Below are positions 12,224 to 23,628 of a DNA stretch of 64,000 nt, in pieces. Below the pieces are notes generated by a model. It had not been told where the DNA came from and did not search any database. It worked only from the letters and a program-made list of their open reading frames with translations. Numbering within the stretch: the stretch's first letter is position 1; the number at the start of each line of letters is the position of its first letter. The position numbers and the translations under genes are program-made. Origin of the DNA: Anopheles merus (lineage: Eukaryota > Arthropoda > Insecta > Diptera > Culicidae). The stretch is taken from positions 3,218,550 through 3,282,549 of the forward strand of contig NC_054082.1 in the NCBI RefSeq assembly GCF_017562075.2, read 5' to 3'.

Positions 12224-14908
12224 GGCAGGGGAAAAGTTTATCGAATTTACACTCCTTTGCTCCCCAAGTATAAGGGGTTTCCTTACCATGGCTAGAATCA
12301 ATAGCGCAGTAAAACGATTATATGCCTTTTCCAGTTTGAGGTGACCGGAATTTGGCTGATGACCTCGATATATGCGAAGGCATTCGTTCTTTGAAGTAAA
12401 GAACGGTGAGCGCCAAATAAGCTCAAGTTCAATGAAGGAAATACCTCTCCTAGACAGGGAGGAGAAAAGGATGGCCGCACAAAAGGTCGACCTATCTTTT
12501 CTGGCAACATATTTAGTGCCAAGGTAGTAGTAGAATCTTCCAATTATGCCAACCCTCCCAAGAACATGTCGGGGGCGCGGCAGTAAAGCTTGAGATTATT
12601 ATCTATGCCATCACACACTGTTACTGACCTCAAAAAGTTTCTCTCGGATTTGTGTAATAGACGCCCCACACAACACAGCAGGGTAAGGAGTGCTCATTCG
12701 GTTTCGGCATAGTGTGTGGGGCCTCGGAGGTTTTTTTATTGGTTTGTGCGCTGTTTGACGCTTGTGTTCTACTTGAAAGTGCCTTCCCCCGGGCGTCGCG
12801 CGTCAGTCCGTCGGCGGCGGCAAGATCGATACGAAGTTTACCTTTTTATTGTGTTTCGCAGGGTGTAGCGCGAGGAAAAAGTGCTCCAATTTTGTTCCAA
12901 GCCGCCCGCAGGGACAGGGTCGTGCCTCCGTATCGAAAATGGGGCTTTCGGAAAATCCGCATCCATTCGCTGGTGGTGTGTTACTAATGGGAGCTTAGCA
13001 TGCTATCGTCCCTTCAGTGGGACATAGAACTCGCGAAGCCTACGATACAATTCGATTGAATAATAGCGGCTTCATATCCTCAGTGACGATGTCAGTCAAG
13101 GCCATGGGTGGCCACAGCGGTGTATGTGTGTCCTGATGTGTGGGATAGATATAGAAAGTGATATGTCCATGAAATGGGACAAGTATTCCACACACACAGC
13201 CATCCACTCCTCAAATACTCCAGATTTAAAATTTATGTTTTCATTAAAGAGATAAAAGTAAAACTCTGACCCAAATTGTTCCCCGCCATAGGGAAAAGTG
13301 TTTGAAAAGCTAGATTGGGTTGAAAAAATAAATAATATCCTATGCTATTCAAATTGGTAGAGTTTTCAGCAATTAAAATCTCGCCCCCAATTAGTGTATA
13401 GTTTCCAGCATGACTTTTGACTCCAATGCAACACAGCTGGCATCATACAAGCGATTACCTACCTCTCTTTCTCTCTCTCTGTCCCTCTCGCTCTCGTGTC
13501 TGGTGTGGGTCGTATTTTAGAGTTAGAAACAGACGAACCACCAGGCTGATTATGTCGCTCTTTCGCTATTTGCTAGACAAACACAAGCGAGCGATGAATG
13601 GTGCAAACAAGATGATGTGTCGAGAGTAGTTCCTGTATGTGTGCTCTCGTTGGAATCTCGCTCGCTCGCTCGTGCCTTTTAGTAGTTCCCATGCACATCG
13701 CTCGTGCTCAGGTGGTGAAGTTGAGCCACCACACCATCGCAACGTGGGGCAAGCAAAGACAAGCAGCTCAGCAGCAACTCAACTCTCGCGCTCTTAGACC
13801 ACCCACCGTCGTCCCACTGCTTATGGCCCAGCAGCAAGCCGCCACCCACTGCTGCCGTCGTAGTCCGGAAGTGGAGGTTGATTATGTTTACTTTGCATGT
13901 ACACGTCGATGCACACACAGCCCAACAACAGAAACGCAACTCCCTGCAGATGTATTTTTACCCTTCGCATCCTGCGTGGTTCGTTCACTTGACACTTTCA
14001 TCGCCAGGCCATGACGGTGCATACACAGAGAGGGAGATGCTTTCATTTATCCTGTTTATTCAGCAAGCGTCCTCGTTCTTTACGCTGTCCTTTGTGCTAG
14101 TGCTTTGGAGCAGCGGGAGCACTCATTTCCTGTGTTCCTGGTGGCGGCTGATGGCACAACGTTTTTGTGCACAGGAATAAAAGCGCGTACCGTCGTGCAG
14201 AGATTGGCGGAGAGATTTTTCCAGCTGCCGGTGCTGCCGTGCGACCCAAATTTGCCTTCACCATTATGTGGGTTGTTTTCTTTTTCGTTCCTCGGGAAAT
14301 AAAGCGCATTATGAGACAGAAAGACAACAGTTGAAGAGGAGCCACAGTTGGTGAATGTGGTGCATCAGTGGTTTTCATCGATTGCTGCACACGAATGGGC
14401 TGTGTTTCGCACCGCTTTCGGTACACTTTTCTGCAATGAATGTATGGATTTGTTGCATATGAGATGCATGCTCTTGTATATTGTCCTGTACATTCAGTGT
14501 GCGTGCATTTTTGAGAGACTGGAAGAACGAAGCATCCATTTTTTCTCCCGTGACAAATCCAGGTCAAGTCTGCTGGGACTATTGGACATTTTGGCTGGAA
14601 CTGTTTTTTCAAACCATTCGACGTGGGGCGCCAACGATTGGAAATAAACTTAAAACAGCCACGATCGTGTTACCTTTTCTAACCATCTGAATTCCGCGAT
14701 CAGTTTTTAATAATTGTTTTTTTTTATCTTTTGCTCTGCATTTTAGGACATTGCTGCCTACATAAAGAAAGAATTCGACAAAAAGTACAACCCCACCTGG
14801 CACTGCATCGTGGGCCGAAACTTTGGATCGTACGTGACGCACGAAACGCGTCATTTCATTTACTTTTATCTCGGTCAGGTTGCCATCCTATTATTTAAGA
14901 GCGGTTAA
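639..14908 (+). CDS. ctp: Dynein light chain LC8 (cut up / DYNLL)
   Basis: Coding exons 639-746 (36 codons, phase 0, donor GTACGT) and 14747-14908 (53 codons plus TAA, acceptor TTTTAG) join to an 89-residue protein, exactly the usual LC8 length. The sequence is nearly invariant LC8: it starts MSDRKAVIKNADM, exon 1 ends EKYNIEK, exon 2 begins DIAAYIKKEFDKKYNPTWHC and ends VAILLFKSG. LC8 is a homodimeric hub protein that binds short TQT-type motifs in dynein intermediate chain and in many non-motor partners. It acts in cytoplasmic dynein cargo transport, spindle and cilia work, and as a dimerisation aid. The two exons are separated by a 14.0 kb intron. Very strong identification; the 5'UTR exons and transcript ends are not resolved. 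Confidence 0.97.
9830..9849. repeat. (CA)10 microsatellite
   Basis: Ten CA units in the LC8 intron, preceded by a shorter degenerate CA stretch. Confidence 0.95.
12151..12218. repeat. (TC)34 microsatellite
   Basis: Uninterrupted TC dinucleotide tract of 68 bases in the LC8 intron. It generates spurious Leu-Ser and Arg-Glu repeat reading frames on the two strands. Pure tracts of this length are usually polymorphic. Confidence 0.98.
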
Positions 14909-17900
14909 ACCACACAACCTTAGCTTAATATCATCGGAATGCTGTAAAAGAATGGGAGCGAGGACGGGATCGGACGGAACGGCGAAGCGTGTAGAGAAAT
15001 GGCAACGATTGCGTATTTAGCGGCGGCATCCACATATATGGACACGGCCTTCAACCTGCAGTCGGACGGCGGGAGGATGTTGGAGGCCGGGGGAAGGAGC
15101 CGAGCCGTAGATGCGAAGGAGTAGTAGAAACGGAACGATGGATAGATAGCTGGATTGTGCGGGGCGCGAGGAACCGTTATTAGGAGCAGTGGGGAGGAAA
15201 TTTGACATTCTTATATATTTACCGTGAACTATACTAAATCGAACGAAGCAGAGCTGTACCAATTAAGTAAATCAACTTTACCGGAACTCGCGAGCAAAAA
15301 TGTGCACTGTCCATGGGTGTGGGTGGTGTGGTCGTAAAACAAGCTGCTCGGAATCAAGGAAGGCAAACCATCTGTCCAAACATGCCCCTGCCAGCATAAT
15401 ATCTCATGCCACTAGTTCGTCTGGGAGTGTCGTACAGCAGGCAAATACAATGCCCCCCCCCAAAGAGTGTGGCCGACCATAAAACCGACCTTCAAGTTGT
15501 ACTAAAATTCCATTGCGTTCAGTAAAGGTGTGTGTGTGTATGTGCGTATATCGTTGTGATTGAGAATTGTAATCGATGTACAGGATCGCTGCCTTTGTCC
15601 AATACCTTTGAAAATCTTGCTGAGATACAACATTCTAGTAACACAATCAATCTCTCGATCGCACATCGTCGTCCGCTCGATCGAACGTTTAGAAGTGGCC
15701 ATTTTACGAAGAGAAGAAATTCCGTGTCCCGCAGAGGCTATGAAAAACGACCGGGACGAAGGGAGATATGATGAGGGGGACAGTAAACGGGAAATGGTAA
15801 AGAACAGACATGGCCGTGGACGGATGAACAGCAGTAGTACGTGATCTTTCACAAATCCTTGTTATTCTTCTCAAAGATCGATCAACTGAAGCAAAGGGGT
15901 AGTAGAGGCAGGATACGCATTCATTCTGGCTAGCAACCGAATCACGGTAACATTCATTATTTGCAGGGACACTCTACAAACACACAATTTTTAACGTTTG
16001 CAGACAGTAACGATATCTCACAACCGATGGAGGAAGTAGGAAGAACACACCCGCAGACAGGCTCGAGAGAGAGAGAAAAAAACAAAACAAAGAACGATCT
16101 TCTCAATTCGCTTTCCCCGGGTGATGATAGTGTTTAAGGCAGGGTGAAGAACTCGCAGGACTTCTATATCGCGATCGATCGATAGAGTTTTTGTTTTTGT
16201 TTTTGAACGGCGAGATTTCACTTTTCACGTTTGGTTCAGTCCGGTCCTCGACCACTTAATAATATATGGTAGGAAAGGTGTGCTTTTCCTTCTCCATCAA
16301 AGATAGTTTAGTGCGCGAACGGAGAGCGTGTTGCCTTTCTGCGGCAAAGTGCGCAACGTTTCTCGCAACGTGCGTCGAGTGTTGTCGCACGTGCCACCAC
16401 GGCGTAGGGCTTTGAGAGGCGTTAGTTTTCTTCTTCTTCTTTTTTTGTACGAAAATGCGGCACTAGAATGTTTTGACTCCTGAAAAGAATTTATGAACTT
16501 GGAACGTATGAATTGGCCGGTCTTAGTTTCGTTTATTATTATCGCTAGTTTTGTTTTTCCACCATAGTATATCAAACGAATGAAGGAGTATAAATAAAGA
16601 ATTACACTCGAAACTACAAAACTAACTTGCATAGAACTGACCAGACCGGAGGAGGAGCAGAACGAGAAGGAGGATAGCCCTTTTTTGTGTTGACAAGTGA
16701 GTGGCAGTGAATGAGCAAAGTAGAATCCTCTACAGAAGTAGAGGCGCACACAGTCACGGTATGTGTAAGCACAAAAAAAACCAACACATGAACTGCTTGA
16801 GCTGAGAGCAGATTGGAGCTCTCTGCAGTGGGAGGGCAGTCTGATGCGTAGGTGTGATGAACAGTATGTAGTTTAGTCAATGAAGGTACCCCCCGGTGGC
16901 GACGCAAAATAAAAGAAGGAAACAGAGATGGCACAAGAACTGTAGCTCTAACTGCTCTACTAGCTAAGCTTACGAGTAACTGCACCGATTTGATTGCGCG
17001 TGTGTGCATCGGAGCGCAAGTTCAAGAATTCAACTTCTAGTGATTATTCACGGACCACCAGCTAACCACCAGCTGATACGATTTTTCATCATTCATTATC
17101 AATCATATTACGGTCGCGTTGGTTTTGTGTTCGCCATCTCTCCTCAAAATCTGGAAAACAACACTCCATTGTGATGTACGATGTATGTGTGTGTGTGTGC
17201 GTGTGTGTTTGTGTGCATGTGACTATAGTGAGCTCGAGTCGGCTAGATGTTAAGAAATATCAAAAGAATTTAGTGAAAACAAGCATGATGTGCGTGGCAC
17301 ATCGTCCGGATTCAGTCAACTTATCCCCTACGTTTGTGTGACCTTAGTTCCTCCAACTCTCTGGACCATGGGACGTGGAGTAGCAGTGCAGCATGTGCAT
17401 GGTGAAGGAATGCTGCATTACATTTCTGTTCACACTGTGGTTTACGAAACACCCGTCCGAAGTACTGAAGGTATTAAGTAAGTCCGCGCAGGCCTGTGTA
17501 TCTGTCGGGCGTTGGTGGCAGTATTTGACCTCTTTAAGGATAAATGATCGTTGTAACCGAAATGGGCTTTTTCATCTATTCGCTAGATGTGCTTGCAAAT
17601 CGAAAAACGTATGTGTTTTAAATGTTTTCCTATCTGCGTGAGGACTAAGTCATCACATCTCTCAAAATTTCCCCTTTATTACGTGTTTGGTGTGAAACGT
17701 CCGAGCGTGATTCTCCTTATGCACGGCAGTGTCGTATAAGTGTGTGTGTGTGTGTATTATGTGCTCATATATCTTGATGGTCCACCTCTACAAAAGGAAA
17801 TTGCATGAAATTACGGCTTGGTCGGCTTTATGCGATAGCGGCCAAATCATGAAAAATATCCCGTAACGCACACAGTATGTCTTCATCTAACAAGATCCTC

Positions 17901-18560
17901 ACAGCAAAAAAAAAGAAATTATTTGTTCAGTGTGTATGCGTGTAGATGTGTCTGTTTCGTGCCGTATTAGGATACGCCTTCCTTCCTCCTAGTCTTCTTT
18001 GGCCCCGCCAACATATTCCGCGTCACGTGAAGGTGTGAAACATTTCCAAGTCGAACAATTCCTTTCGCATTTGGCATTATCCCTCGCATTGCCGATCATA
18101 TGCATCCCCTCGGCTCACAATCTATATGTCAACCGAAAGCAGAGAGTGTGCTCATCCCTCATCTCACCTCACGTTCCATTGGTTCTGCTGTGGATGTGAG
18201 ACATATATTCGTACACATAATATTCGTTGGTGTATTTTTTATCAAACACAATCGTCGAAAACAACAACACAACACAGGCTTGTAGTGGAAAGGTGGAGGC
18301 AGTGAAAAAGAAAAGAAAGTTCACAAAACACAGAAGGAATCGGGCGATGGTGGTGTGTGGTGGAAGAAACAAAAGAAAACGCAGAAAATCATACAAAAAT
18401 TAAACATGAAGCAACAGCAGCAACAGCAGCAGCAGCAAAGCATCATTGAATGTGCGATCAAAAACAAAACAAAAAAGATCTGCTACTGCGAAAGCGAATG
18501 GGCAAACACAAATGAGCAAATGATAAACTAAAACATTAAGTAATAAAAGAGGCAAAACGA
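14909..18560 (+). other. Probable 3'UTR of the LC8 gene
   Basis: No coding gene is visible between the LC8 stop and the convergent transporter. Candidate AATAAA signals on the + strand include one near 16594 and one at 18542-18547, so the 3'UTR could be 1.7 or 3.6 kb. The stretch contains GT tracts near 17186-17208 and 17741-17755 and a CAG-rich run at 18411-18437. Transcript extent is an inference from signal positions only. Confidence 0.4.
18411..18437. repeat. CAG/CAA-rich trinucleotide run
   Basis: Imperfect CAG run interrupted by CAA, lying in the presumed LC8 3'UTR and not in a recognisable coding frame. Confidence 0.85.
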
Positions 18561-18686
18561 GAAACATGAAACGTCCGTGTTTTGAAGCCTGTGGCATAAT
18601 ATCCGAACCAGAGTGAAATCGAAGCTCATGAATTAAAATCGCCCCGAAATGTTTCCATCCCAGGAGGAGTGTTGCGCGTTGGTGGA

Positions 18687-18692
18687 TTTATT
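18687..18692 (-). terminator. Candidate poly(A) signal for the MFS transporter
   Basis: TTTATT on the + strand reads AATAAA on the - strand, 574 bases past the transporter stop codon. It lies about 140 bases from the candidate LC8 poly(A) signal at 18542, so the two convergent transcripts may end close together or overlap. It is position-based only; other sites are possible. Confidence 0.35.
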
Positions 18693-19265
18693 ATTTATCA
18701 ATGATAGTAGTAGCACACGTTCTACAAAATTAGCTTTAGACGCGACGCACGTGATTGAGCTGATTACTTAAATAACCTAGGTCAAAGCTCTATTGATAGA
18801 TTGGCCGCGAGCGTACTCCTATCGGGAGGAGGGGAATTGTACTTAATCGGTCGCGACACCTCCATCACGAACTACAAGAACGGATTTGTGTGAATTCTGT
18901 TCGTCGTGGTTTGTGTCCCCTTTCTTCACTCGCATGTGCGCATTATTGTGGTTGTCATCGATATCGATTACTACTATATAAATACATCTTATCAAAAGCT
19001 TAGTCAATCAATGGGAGAGATTCTGGCCACTCTGCGCGCTACTGAGATTCTGCGCCCGGCCCAACAGGTCTCGCCATTGCGCCATCGTGGCTGGCGTGGC
19101 ACGCTTATTAGAGAGAGAAAAACAATAAAATAAAATAATAAAAAAAAAAACATGTACAGTCTACAGGGCACACCAGATAGAGGTACGTTGCGAGTTAGGT
19201 CGTCGTGTAGAACCGGTGGCCCATAGTTATTTGCCTGGCCCTCGAATGCCTAGGAATGCTTTCCC

Positions 19266-21077
19266 TCACAGACGGCTGCTTTCCGATGGTCGTACGCTGA
19301 CTATGTTGCGATGCCCATTGGCGGTATGCCCGTTCGCGTGCGGCGACGGCAGATAATCGTCCGGCTGGAAGGTGTTGTTTTCGTGGCCCATCTCGACGTG
19401 GTTCGCGTGGCTGGTCGGATCGTGCCCGATGGTGGCGGCCGTCTCCTCCGGCTTCGGTCCGTCCATGAAGAACATCGTGATGAAGAACAGCACCGTGCTG
19501 ATGCCGTAGAAGCCGGCGTAGAAGAACATGACCGAGCCGCGGTAACCGATCGCCTTCGCCAGCGGATCGACCAGGATCGGCAGGTTGCCACCGATGTTGT
19601 TCATCACGAACAGGAACACGCCGATCGTGGTCGATCGGACCTGCAGTGGGACGATCTCCACCAGCACGGCAAACACAATGCCGAACCACATCTCGGCTGC
19701 AAGATAAGCGAGAGAGTTAGTTACCATGGAAACGCGGACGCTTTTGCAGGGCTCACTCACCGAAGAAATAGCTGATTCCAAGCGTGATCATCGCCCACAG
19801 TGGCTCGAAGTACACCGAACCGAACGCGAACGGCGTGGCCAGCAGCTGGCTGATCGCCAAACAGGCCACCCGGGACCGGATGCCCATCTTGGCGACAACC
19901 TTGTCCGACACGATGCCTCCAACCACCACACCGATGCTGCCGATACCGATCGTCACGGCGAACAGCCACCAGCCGAGATCGACATCCGGGAAGTAGATGT
20001 TGTAGTACAGATCGGCGTTGTACGCGAAGGTCATGCCGCCCGAGTGGCGGATCGAGGCGGCAAGCACCAGCAGCAGCACGCGCGGCTGCAGCAGCACCTT
20101 CACCAGGTTAATCTTTGCCTTGCCCGCGGCATCTTCGCCGATACTTTGACGCTCCGGTTCGCGCAGGGTCGTGCCGGTCAGCACGGCCATGATGAGTGCC
20201 AGCACACCCGTACCATAGTAGCACACACGCCAGCCCTAAGAGAGACAGACAGAGAGAGAGAGAGAGGGGGGGGGGTTCAATTAGACAAAAGTCCAGCAAG
20301 TACAGTGGCAAGTACACAAGTCTTCCACTTACCAGTCCACCGATGTCCAGCTTGGTGATGTAACGGCCGACCGGGAACGCGATGCCGTACCCGCCGTAGA
20401 TGCCCCAGTTAAAGATGGCCATCACCAGGGCCCGCTTGCTCTCGGGGAAGATGTCGGACATGATGCCGGTGGCGAGCGGATTGCAGCCGGCCTCGCCCGC
20501 CGCCATCACCATGCGCAGCAGTATCAGATGCCAGTACTCCTTCACCGTACCCTGCAGCAGGATGGCCACGGCAAACACGAGCGTGCACACGAACAGCATC
20601 CGCACGCGGTTGTACCGATCGGCGGCCACGCCCAGCACGACGCCCATCACCGTAAACACGGCAATGAAGCTCGGCCCGGCCAGCAGCTGATACTCCAGCC
20701 CGAGCCCATTGTAGTTCCACTCGCAGTAGACTGTGCCGTTGATGTGCTGCTGGTGGCATCTGTCGTTCGAGCAAAGTAGACCGTTTCATAAAGCACTCAT
20801 GCGTCGTGTTGCCATAGAGAGAGAGCGAGAGGGAGAGAGCTACTTACTCGTGTTCGATGATAAACTCCGCGCACTGGGCCGGCAGCTCGTGGCGCAGGAA
20901 GTCGGTATGGTTCTGCTGGCAGGCCTGATCACCGTAGTCCAGCTCGATGGCGGTCGCTTTCGAGGTGACGCCGATCAGGTAGTGGCCCAGCTCGCCGGCA
21001 ATGTAACCGATCGTCAGCACCGCCAGCACGTACGGTTTGTACAGGAAGCTTAGCTTCTCCATCATTGAGGACTGCAT
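19266..21077 (-). CDS. Spinster-like major facilitator superfamily transporter
   Basis: Four coding exons: 20848-21077, 20333-20759, 19761-20235 and 19266-19696. Introns of 88, 97 and 64 bp all follow GT-AG with matching phases, giving 520 aa. The N-terminal helix starts at about residue 14. After an extracellular loop rich in Cys and Gln comes the MFS loop 2-3 signature GVAADRYNR (about 120-128). It is followed by the conserved stretch GEAGCNPLATGIMSD and a second half beginning at WRVCYYGTG. Twelve membrane segments are expected. The C-terminal tail of roughly 70 residues is hydrophilic, with His/Asn-rich repeats. The layout is that of Spinster-type (SPNS) and related insect MFS proteins, which export lipids or organic anions; the substrate cannot be read from sequence. 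The start at 21077 sits just after a plausible acceptor (CTCCATAG), so an upstream non-coding exon is likely. Confidence 0.92.
20236..20332 (-). other. Transporter intron 2 with C10 plus TC polypyrimidine tract
   Basis: On the - strand the 3' end of this 97-bp intron has a run of ten C residues followed by repeated TC and then CTTAG. Length variation here would act directly on the branch point to acceptor spacing. Confidence 0.8.
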
Positions 21078-23598
21078 TTTTGGTTGCTTTTTGGGCGTGA
21101 GCTATGGAGATCGGAACGGAAAATAACGGAGCCGCACAACGGCAGGCGGTGGAGTGTGTTAGTGGGACAAGTAACCTTTGTTGAAGCAGTGCGATCGCTG
21201 CCCGCACCCGCGTCCCGACTGTGACTGTGAAGTGACAATGGCCCTCGTGTGTTCTCATCAGTGTGTTAGTACGGAGAAGGAGCTTCCAGGCGTTTACAAC
21301 CGTTTGGTTCGGTTTCGTAAAGGATGCTGCTCCCACCCGAAAGGCCTTTTGGCGGTGGAATGGAAAAAAAACTACGGTTGTAATTTTTCATTACAGTGTT
21401 CGAGGGTAATCATCAGTTGTCTGAACATTCAATTTACCCACACAGCCATTTATGACCAGTAGAGTAATTAATAGATCTATAATTGTTCGGTACGATCATC
21501 AATCACTGCGACCGCGCTCCGACACGATATATCATAGAAAATAGGGTCAGTGCTTTTTCCCCCAGAAGCTTTAAAATGACGTCATAACAGTGACCAATAA
21601 GGCGTAAGCTTATGCAACGCAAGAATGTAATTCCGAGGATGATCTAGCTGTCGCGAATCTGCATATTTGAATGATGCTTGCGCCAGACGGGTGATGCCTC
21701 GACACGTTCCGCCGTCGGTCACGAACAAGGCAAGCACAGGAGAGCACTAATAAACCCGTGCGATGGTTAAGTGCACAGTGGCAGACGGGTCGTGATTGAT
21801 GATTTATGGATGAGATGCAGTTTTTGATTGTTGTGTGATTAAATAATAGGATGGCGGCGCGTGTGGCTCGCGTACGATCGTTTTGTTTCCTTTGCCCGTC
21901 GTTCGATCATTGCTCTTATTGTTGTGCCAGTGAATGTGGTGTAACTTGAATAATGTAAACTATATTTATTTAATTACGGTGAACGGTGAACAGAGAGTGC
22001 CGTCAGAGAGCCGGATGTGTTCTTTACACCGTTTTTATTTTATTACCCTTGTTTTGTTTTTGTTGACAGAGGAATTAATGTCCCCAAATGACTTTAGAGA
22101 TATTCAGTAAAAGGTTCCCGTATGGGGTAGTGTTAGGCCTTGAATCAAGATCTCTGCTGAAGGGAGTTCTGGACTCCTATCTACTGGATGAATATGGTTT
22201 GTGATTGTTTTTAGCATGACATATGAGCTCGCTAATGGATTCTATATCGACTTTCGGTTGCTGCTGGTGCTATATTCAAAAGCCTACTCTAACTCTCTCA
22301 TATCTACTACCATAATTGACATCCTTTCCGGAAATACAACCCATCGTAACATTGTGTCCCCAGTCGCAAACACGCACGATCGACATACGATACCACCTGT
22401 GCCCCTAGAGTGTACGTATCATACCGTACGGGTTTGCCAAGATCAAGGTAACCATCGACTCTCCGAGACACTCAACGGTGTGGCGTGTCCAGCGTAGCTC
22501 GCTGGACGTGAACGTTCTTGCTGCATTGTTGGGTTTTTGCCTTTCCGTCCCATTTCCTGTCACTGGTAAGCTGGCTTTGCGCCCGTGCCTGTGTGTGTGT
22601 TTGTGTTTGTGGTGCAAAAATGAAACAAAATGACAATAATCCTTTCACTTTCAGCACCACCCTCTCGGTGGGCCGTAGTGTAGTTGCAGCTTAAAAGTTT
22701 GGCGAAGCGATAAAAGGGGGCGCCTACCCGTCAGACAAGATATAGTTGACACACCGTCCACGTATCACCATGGTAACAAGGGCAGAGCATGCGGCGGGTC
22801 CACACCGGTGTGTGCTGCTACCTGTTGGATCGACATACTTTACCATCGAATCTTGCCAGGTGTGTGCAACGGCAAATGCGGAGACAGACAGTTTGGTAAC
22901 AGGTAGGGAAGGAGCACGGAAGAATGCAGTTTGTGTTGCTGCTTGAATTTGTTAGAGCAGGATATTTCCGGGTTCTGGCAATCAACACGGATTGCTCGAA
23001 ATTTAATGAGCTTAAGAAAAGGTGCCATGTTTAAAGTGGATTTCGTTTCGGAGAGTCAACAACACTCTTTAGCAGAGAGTTGTCCATGAACCGGTATAAT
23101 CGCTATAATGCGAGGTGTTGCCTTCCTCGTCAACACATTCATAAACCGTGTGCTTTAGTGGATCGTACTAAATTCCCGGCTTAGTGTCTTAAAACAGCTG
23201 TGCGACGATAAAACATAGTTTTACGAACTTGTTTAGATCGTTCAAGACTGCTTCTACTATTCAACTCGTAGCGAAAGAGATGCTAAACTCTACCCATTAA
23301 TTATTCAACCACTCGATTGACTCTAAGTACCTTGCCTCTACTACCCGTGCGCTAAACTGCAGCCACGATTCTAACACCTGTTGCAGCAAACTAGACCCTT
23401 GGGTGTTCGGAGTTAATTGCTTGATCCGTTCCAGAGGTTGATTGACTTGCTCACAGCGCTTACCGTGTAGCACATACCTTGGAAGAATTATTCATCAGGC
23501 TTCTCCGGATCCGATATCGTGAACTGGGCTCGGCATATGTCTCTCCCCCGTTGGACACGGATATGATATTTTCATACGTTTCGCATCGTACGAGAAGG

Positions 23599-23628
23599 TT
23601 CCGCCAACGCATATTCCGCCAACGCATA
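23599..23628. repeat. Perfect 15-bp tandem duplication
   Basis: The unit TTCCGCCAACGCATA occurs twice back to back with no mismatch. It lies within a larger imperfect inverted repeat with arms at about 23540-23565 and 23625-23660. Confidence 0.9.

Larger units (their letters stand above)
747..14746 (+). other. 14.0 kb intron of the LC8 gene
   Basis: Bounded by a GTACGT donor and a T-rich tract followed by TTTTAG. It is 14,000 bases by my count. No segment inside it encodes a protein family I recognise. It holds a (TC)34 microsatellite at 12151-12218, CA/GT tracts at 9830-9849 and about 10237-10253, and scattered short open frames on both strands. One of these, the Cys-rich ATG-started frame at 3131-3520, is discussed as a finding. 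The size suggests it could carry enhancers or alternative promoters, but nothing in the sequence proves this. Confidence 0.85.

Noticed and set aside
12064..12344. Leu-Ser and Arg-Glu repeat proteins
   Set aside because: Products of the (TC)34 microsatellite, not genes.
14097..14612. 171-codon - strand frame in the LC8 intron
   Set aside because: It starts at a TTG and lacks similarity to known proteins; likely chance.
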